Shown here in pieces: positions 59,690 to 64,000 of a stretch of 64,000 bases of DNA (within the stretch, counting starts at the first letter, position 1; each line of letters opens with the position of its first letter). A program made the position numbers and the translations under genes. The notes below the pieces were generated by a model. The model was not told where the DNA came from. It ran no database searches and saw only the letters and a program-made list of their open reading frames with translations. Origin of the DNA: Hydnum rufescens UP504 (taxonomy: Eukaryota; Basidiomycota; Agaricomycetes; Cantharellales; Hydnaceae); NCBI GenBank assembly GCA_014904985.1, contig MU128990.1, positions 152,423-216,422 of the forward strand, read 5' to 3'.

Positions 59690-60839
59690 ATGGGGCGCAC
59701 TACCAACTCTCAAGAGTGCCTCGGAACCTTGGCGAACTTGCGGCCATTCCTGCGAATGCCGGTACACACTCCGCAGATTGGGTCCTTGGGACATCCATCA
59801 ACTTTTTGATCCAGGAAGAGCAATCCGTTTTGGAGGCCGAAAAACGACGATGCGAAGAGGCAATTGCTGCGGCCGATGCTGCACATGAAGAAACTGGCCA
59901 GCACCTTCGCCAGTAAGTACAAGACACGCCTTTCTAGGATCCATTATTCGAACAAGGTTTACTTAAAGAGCGCCCCAGGTGGCTAAGCCAATTAAATGAC
60001 GCTCTCCAGTATAGCGTAGTGAATGATCCAGTTCCTGAGACATTGGACTATCTTCGGGCAGTCCGCAATGGCCCAGCTCCTCCTGTGGTAAGTGGTATAC
60101 GCGTTGTATTGGGGATGCGGTAGGTGAAGCAGAGCACCTAGGCACGTTCGTCCCCTCAGATTCGCCCAATGCGTACACCAATCTTGGAGATCTTCTTCAT
60201 AATTTAGATGAAGTTCGAGAGACGGTAACGTTCCGTAAGTCTACGTCAAATATCACTTCCCTCAAATCTCACTTGTTCTCCGCCAAGGGCTCTTTGAGGA
60301 TCGCTTCACGACAGAATGTATCTCGGATGGCCTCCGCAAGATACTTCGACTTGATGCTAAAATCAGTCCTCGGTTTTACATTAAATCCATCAACGCCCAT
60401 AGGTACACAAATAACGGGACCAGGTGGGAGCTTGTCAAGACCACCCAGCCCTTGAACCGCCACCAAAGAGAGCTGCATGTTGTACTTAGGGCGGACCCCT
60501 ACACCCTGGTGCTCTTAGGCCATGAGTGGAGGTGGAAAGCAGACAGAACACGAGTCATCGGTGAGGAGAACACTATCACCAGCAATATTTCTGTAGCATT
60601 GCTAACTTTTTTTTGAACACCCCCCCTGCATACTTCTGGTGGTAGACTGCAACATAGCCCGACACTCCTTACAAGGCATTAGACTCAGGCGATTTGACCA
60701 GAATATGGAGGTGGACGAACACGGCTGGCCAGCAGAAGCCGATTACTACCATTGCAATGTGTACGGACATATAAAATCGCTACATCAAACGAGGTTGATG
60801 CTGCGAGATATGGGAGGCCGGATTCGGAGTGTATTATGA
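59690..60839 (+). pseudogene. Divergent partner gene of unknown family, copy B
   Basis: Homologous to 8763-9914 over its full length: helical N-terminal part (NLGELAAIP, then an Ala/Glu helix), splice sites at the same places, and the strongly conserved C-terminal region (ISPRFYIKSINAH, YTLVLLGHEWRWKADRT, GWPAEADYYHC) ending at 60839. The last intron contains a T-rich tract. Relative to copy A there are two extra bases near 60100-60115, which shift exon 2 unless they are spliced. The segment broken in copy A is intact here. The start is uncertain, since no ATG aligns with that of copy A. I do not recognise the family. Confidence 0.55.
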
Positions 60840-61800
60840 TATGATAACGATGGATCATGTAATGCTATTCCCGAGGCTGCACCTTCCCAATGCAACATAC
60901 TGTACGCGCACAAAATCTAGCAAAGTATCACGTCACTCGCGAAAAAGTTGCTGAACCCCTAGCAAAGCTGTCACACTTGGGGGTGCTTTGCTACGTGCCC
61001 TAGGATGTCACACGGCTGAAGAATTGATAGAGTCCCTAATTATTCAGTTCTGGCCACAGAAACCAATTTTCTATGCTACCAGGGGTTTCTTTTGAGCGAA
61101 AAAAGGACAATGAAAAAGGAAGCGGACAAAAGATCAAATGAGGGATTAAACGAACGAATGAGCATGGGGAAACCGTGATACGGCAGTTTTTCAAGAAGAA
61201 ATGGGGAAAAGAGTGGCATTTCTCACAATTCAACTATAAGCGTGTATCTAGAGACCCGTAAGATGCAGCGAAGCTTTTCAAACTCGACAGAAGTTTGTTC
61301 CCTATACTCATGTTTGGAGATATGCTTGACAAATGCATCCATAGGCCCAACAAAATCATTGATGGCATGGTATGAGGGATGAGACTGGAACTAAGAGAGT
61401 GATCCCAAGGAAAAGAAAAAAAAAGAGCTTTTCCACCGTCGGAATCTATCCCTTTTCCGGATATGTCAGGCGGAACGGCTGCTAGATATGTCACACTACC
61501 ATTGGCAGTGGCTGTCACTTTGCTAGTGTCACACGTCCTTACACCCCCCTTTGCAATTGAGATTAACACAAATGTCATCACAAAAAAATATCTTTGCTAG
61601 ACTTCGTGCGTGTACAATAGCATCCATGTTGATGCAATAATTGCAACAATCTGGCCTTGGAAACCATGAGATTCTCCCTAGATGCTTTGAGGTATGGAGC
61701 AACCCCCACGACTGGCTCAAGTAAATCTAGTCCAGTCGCCCGGCGAGCCGACTCTGAAGTCCATCTTTCACCTGCTAACCCGGTGCACTGGTAGTCCTTT
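60840..61800. other. No gene recognised
   Basis: Short minus-strand frames (61036-61233, 61234-61581, 61529-61720) have no recognised domain. One minus-strand stretch contains a Cys-rich segment near 61640-61690. This region is absent from copy A, where the NACHT-WD40 pseudogene follows instead. Confidence 0.45.
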
Positions 61801-62420
61801 CTCTCCTCTTGGCTGTTTCTCGAAGAAAGGGTGCGAAGGTCTCACTCACCGTTTTTATCCAGTTTCAAGCAGATTCCGGTCCACGGCAGCGCCGCAAGGT
61901 CCCGTTGGCCTCTGGACTCAATTTCGGCATGCTTTGGGGTGCGCGTTCTGGCTTTGCCGCTTTGGCGTTAACTGAAAACTCGGCCAAATGGATCCGCACG
62001 CCATTTCCAAAGACGGATCCTTCCAGTTTCAGACTTCCTCTCATTACGACACTCGATCCCACCGTGTATCCGAAAATATCCCACGATCGTTCTGCACCAT
62101 TGTACTCCCATCGAACCTCGAATGGTCGTATTTGTAAGAATACAACCAGAACCGGAGAAGCTCCCAAGAGTCCATTCGGTGCAGTTAGACCATCTTGTCC
62201 ATCTGAACATCGAGTCACAAGATCTGGTTGAGTCCATGAACTGGTGTAACCCATAATCACATGACTAAGACCGATGATAGGGCTCAAACCAAGTGAGTTT
62301 CTGATCGTTAACACGGACATTCCAACTGATCCAACGTTGAAAAGCAGCTTGGGCTCTCGGACAAGATGGACGCAAACTAGATTTCCGGCTGCATTGCTAG
62401 TACGCAGACGGCCATGAACT
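61801..62420. other. Open frames on both strands, product unrecognised
   Basis: A plus-strand frame (61809-62231, 140 codons) and an overlapping minus-strand frame (61865-62320, 151 codons) are both open. From position it could be an upstream part of the VPS13 fragment, but I could not match either frame to a family. Confidence 0.35.
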
Positions 62421-62439
62421 TACATTATATGTTAATCTC

Positions 62440-63890
62440 ATTTGAGGCTGTTTGTGGCAAAGACCCAGAATCTTGTGGAGCCATGAGAGTCCGGATCTAC
62501 AGCCCCCTTGTCCTCCTCAACCACACTGGGCGTCCTTTTTCCTTGCGTTCGGGACTTCCAAAGTGGTCGCCAATCAAACTGGAAACGCGATCGATTTGTC
62601 AAGCCGGTTCCATTCAGTACGAGGCCCGAATTATTAGAGACGAACCTCAATTGATTCCTTTGGGTCCTGCAGTGTCCTCACATAACCGGACCTGTAACAA
62701 TGAATTTCTTTCTGATTAGGGGGACTCGCAATGGTCTCAGGTATGGTGTACTGGCGCTTCTCTCGCGTGCCTCCCTCCCGTGTTTCCTGATCGTCGTTGT
62801 CCCTTGAGGCGTCAAGCACCGAGGCGGAGATCATCCTGGAAACTCCATCTCCCTCTCAAGAGCCATACGTCGGAACATCTTGAGAACTTGGCCATGGGAA
62901 ATGTGAACTTTCCACAGTGGTTACGCTGGCGCCAAGGCTCATTCTCAGAAATATCCTGGGGAAATGTCACTGTTTCCGAGAACATGGGGTGCCTTTACCT
63001 CCGAAATCAACGTATCCTGGCATCAGTACATGATGGTACAGGGGAGAGCCCTGACGCGAACGACTTACATGGAATCCCTATTTATGCGAATTTGTCGAAA
63101 TATTACCATCGGTTCAGTCGAGAAGGAAGGACCAGTTCAGTTCCTGTCATCTAACCCGTACAGCGATGTTCATGCTGAGAAGTTTTCTGACACGTTATTC
63201 TAGTTCATGGTGTATCGTTCATAAAACATTCTTCCGTCCTATTGCAATCCATGGCGACTAGTGTCGACGAGGACTTCCTATTCGCACTTTTCGACTTCTC
63301 CAAGGTCAAAGGAAGTTCATGGGAGACACCAGAGTGCGTGATCCTATACAATAATGTTGCCTCCTGAGTCCACTGGACGCCTTTTTAGTGTGTTGATTCC
63401 TCATCCGGATGGCATTCCCCATCCGACGATGGCGCAAACGGGCAGGATCTGTGTTTTGAAGTGTCGGAGTTATACCTGTCCGGCTATCACTCTCCTTCGT
63501 GCGGACGGAACAAGTGAACGCTGAAGAAAAGTGGGGGATTTCGCGAGACGGACGAACCGTCCTAACCAACGTTGGTCAGCTAGTTCTGGAAACCCCTTTG
63601 GCACTCGTGCTCAGCTCTCTCACTATCACTCTGGGTAATACCAATGAGGCGCAATTGCAACTCGACGCCGTCGGGATCAAAGATGCGTGGATGAGTGCAC
63701 CAAGTCTCCTCGACAGGGTTATTTCCTGTTGTAGACAGGAAGTCCTGAGTAACTGTCCCGTAAGCAATCCGGTGAGTTTCATGCCAAAGATTATACTTGC
63801 TTCAACTGATCGGGCTGACGACGTGTCTTACGAGCCCAGGGGCGCCGTGATAATGGAAACAATCAATTGGGACTCGAGATTATGAAGGTA
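62440..63890 (+). pseudogene. VPS13 C-terminal fragment, copy 3
   Basis: The plus strand encodes RVRIYSPLVLLNHTGRPFSL near 62490-62540, like the VPS13 adaptor-binding (SHR-BD) start in which a Y.P..L.N.TG pattern recurs. VDEDFLFALFDFSKVKGSSW follows near 63260-63320. The C-terminal block at 63499-63885 has VNAEEKW, LVLSSLTITLGNTNEAQLQL and LDRV. Frame changes and stops separate the pieces, and the 16.0-16.5 kb exon of copy 2 is missing here. It is not functional. Confidence 0.7.
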
Positions 63891-64000
63891 ATTGAAACTG
63901 GATCACCCATTCTGTAGGTTCTTCTGATGTTCCTGGTCTTGGCGAAGAAAGGCCTCGCCTCTACTACGCTTGGCTCATCAGTTGCAGCGACGTCTTGTAC

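Noticed and set aside
61809..62320. Assigning the 140- and 151-codon ORFs to a protein family
   Set aside because: Both strands are open over the same stretch and neither shows a motif I can name.

Overview
The window looks like a gene-poor, repeat-rich stretch of a basidiomycete (Agaricomycetes-type) fungal genome. The evidence is introns of about 50-66 bp with GTRNGT donors and YAG acceptors, a GRF zinc-finger gene, a decayed NACHT-WD40 gene, a KDZ-transposase-like exon, a TPR gene family, and Ty3/Gypsy, Ty1/Copia and non-LTR elements. No bacterial gene, rRNA, tRNA or CRISPR array was recognised.

Left flank (1-17.4 kb). It starts with a candidate KDZ-type N-terminal exon (64-970, minus) and a five-exon GRF zinc-finger/coiled-coil gene (1537-2489, minus). 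Then comes the first of three copies of a segmental unit. The unit has three parts: a minus-strand gene joining a Zn(II)2Cys6 cluster, a helical region and 46-residue TPR repeats; a divergent plus-strand gene of unknown family; and a fragment of the VPS13 C-terminal half. Copy A (VPS13 piece 3.1-3.6 kb, TPR gene 4.06-8.41 kb, divergent gene 8.76-9.91 kb) is frameshifted. A NACHT-WD40 pseudogene (9.9-11.9 kb) follows. Copy C (12.2-15.1 kb) is a wreck split by an ORF1-only non-LTR element with a perfect 14-bp target-site duplication, and it is joined to a second VPS13 piece (15.1-17.4 kb).

Transposon nest (17.4-54.3 kb). A truncated Copia element is followed by a decayed Ty3/Gypsy element (called U) with gag, protease, RT, RNase H, integrase and a further ORF. 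U is flanked by 1.6-1.7 kb LTR copies in inverted rather than direct orientation. U carries two large foldback transposons, E1 (23354-28460) and E2 (36163-43642). They are built of repeated exon/intron-like modules, each with two hairpins, arranged outward from a central palindrome. Beyond lies a second Gypsy element (T, minus strand). Its LTR is split by a third foldback element (E3), five-copy-family short TIR elements (M), and solo LTRs.

Right flank (54.5-64 kb). Copy B of the segmental unit is the best preserved. The Zn2Cys6-helical-TPR gene (54515-59176) would encode about 1,446 residues except for one missing G in a G-run. Its divergent partner is at 59690-60839, and a third VPS13 piece lies at 62440-63890.

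The E1/E2/E3 group is the strongest candidate for an undescribed system: three elements with the same TIR and the same subterminal palindrome but different interiors. In E1 and E2 one hairpin sits just before each splice-donor-like site and a second sits inside each intron-like segment.
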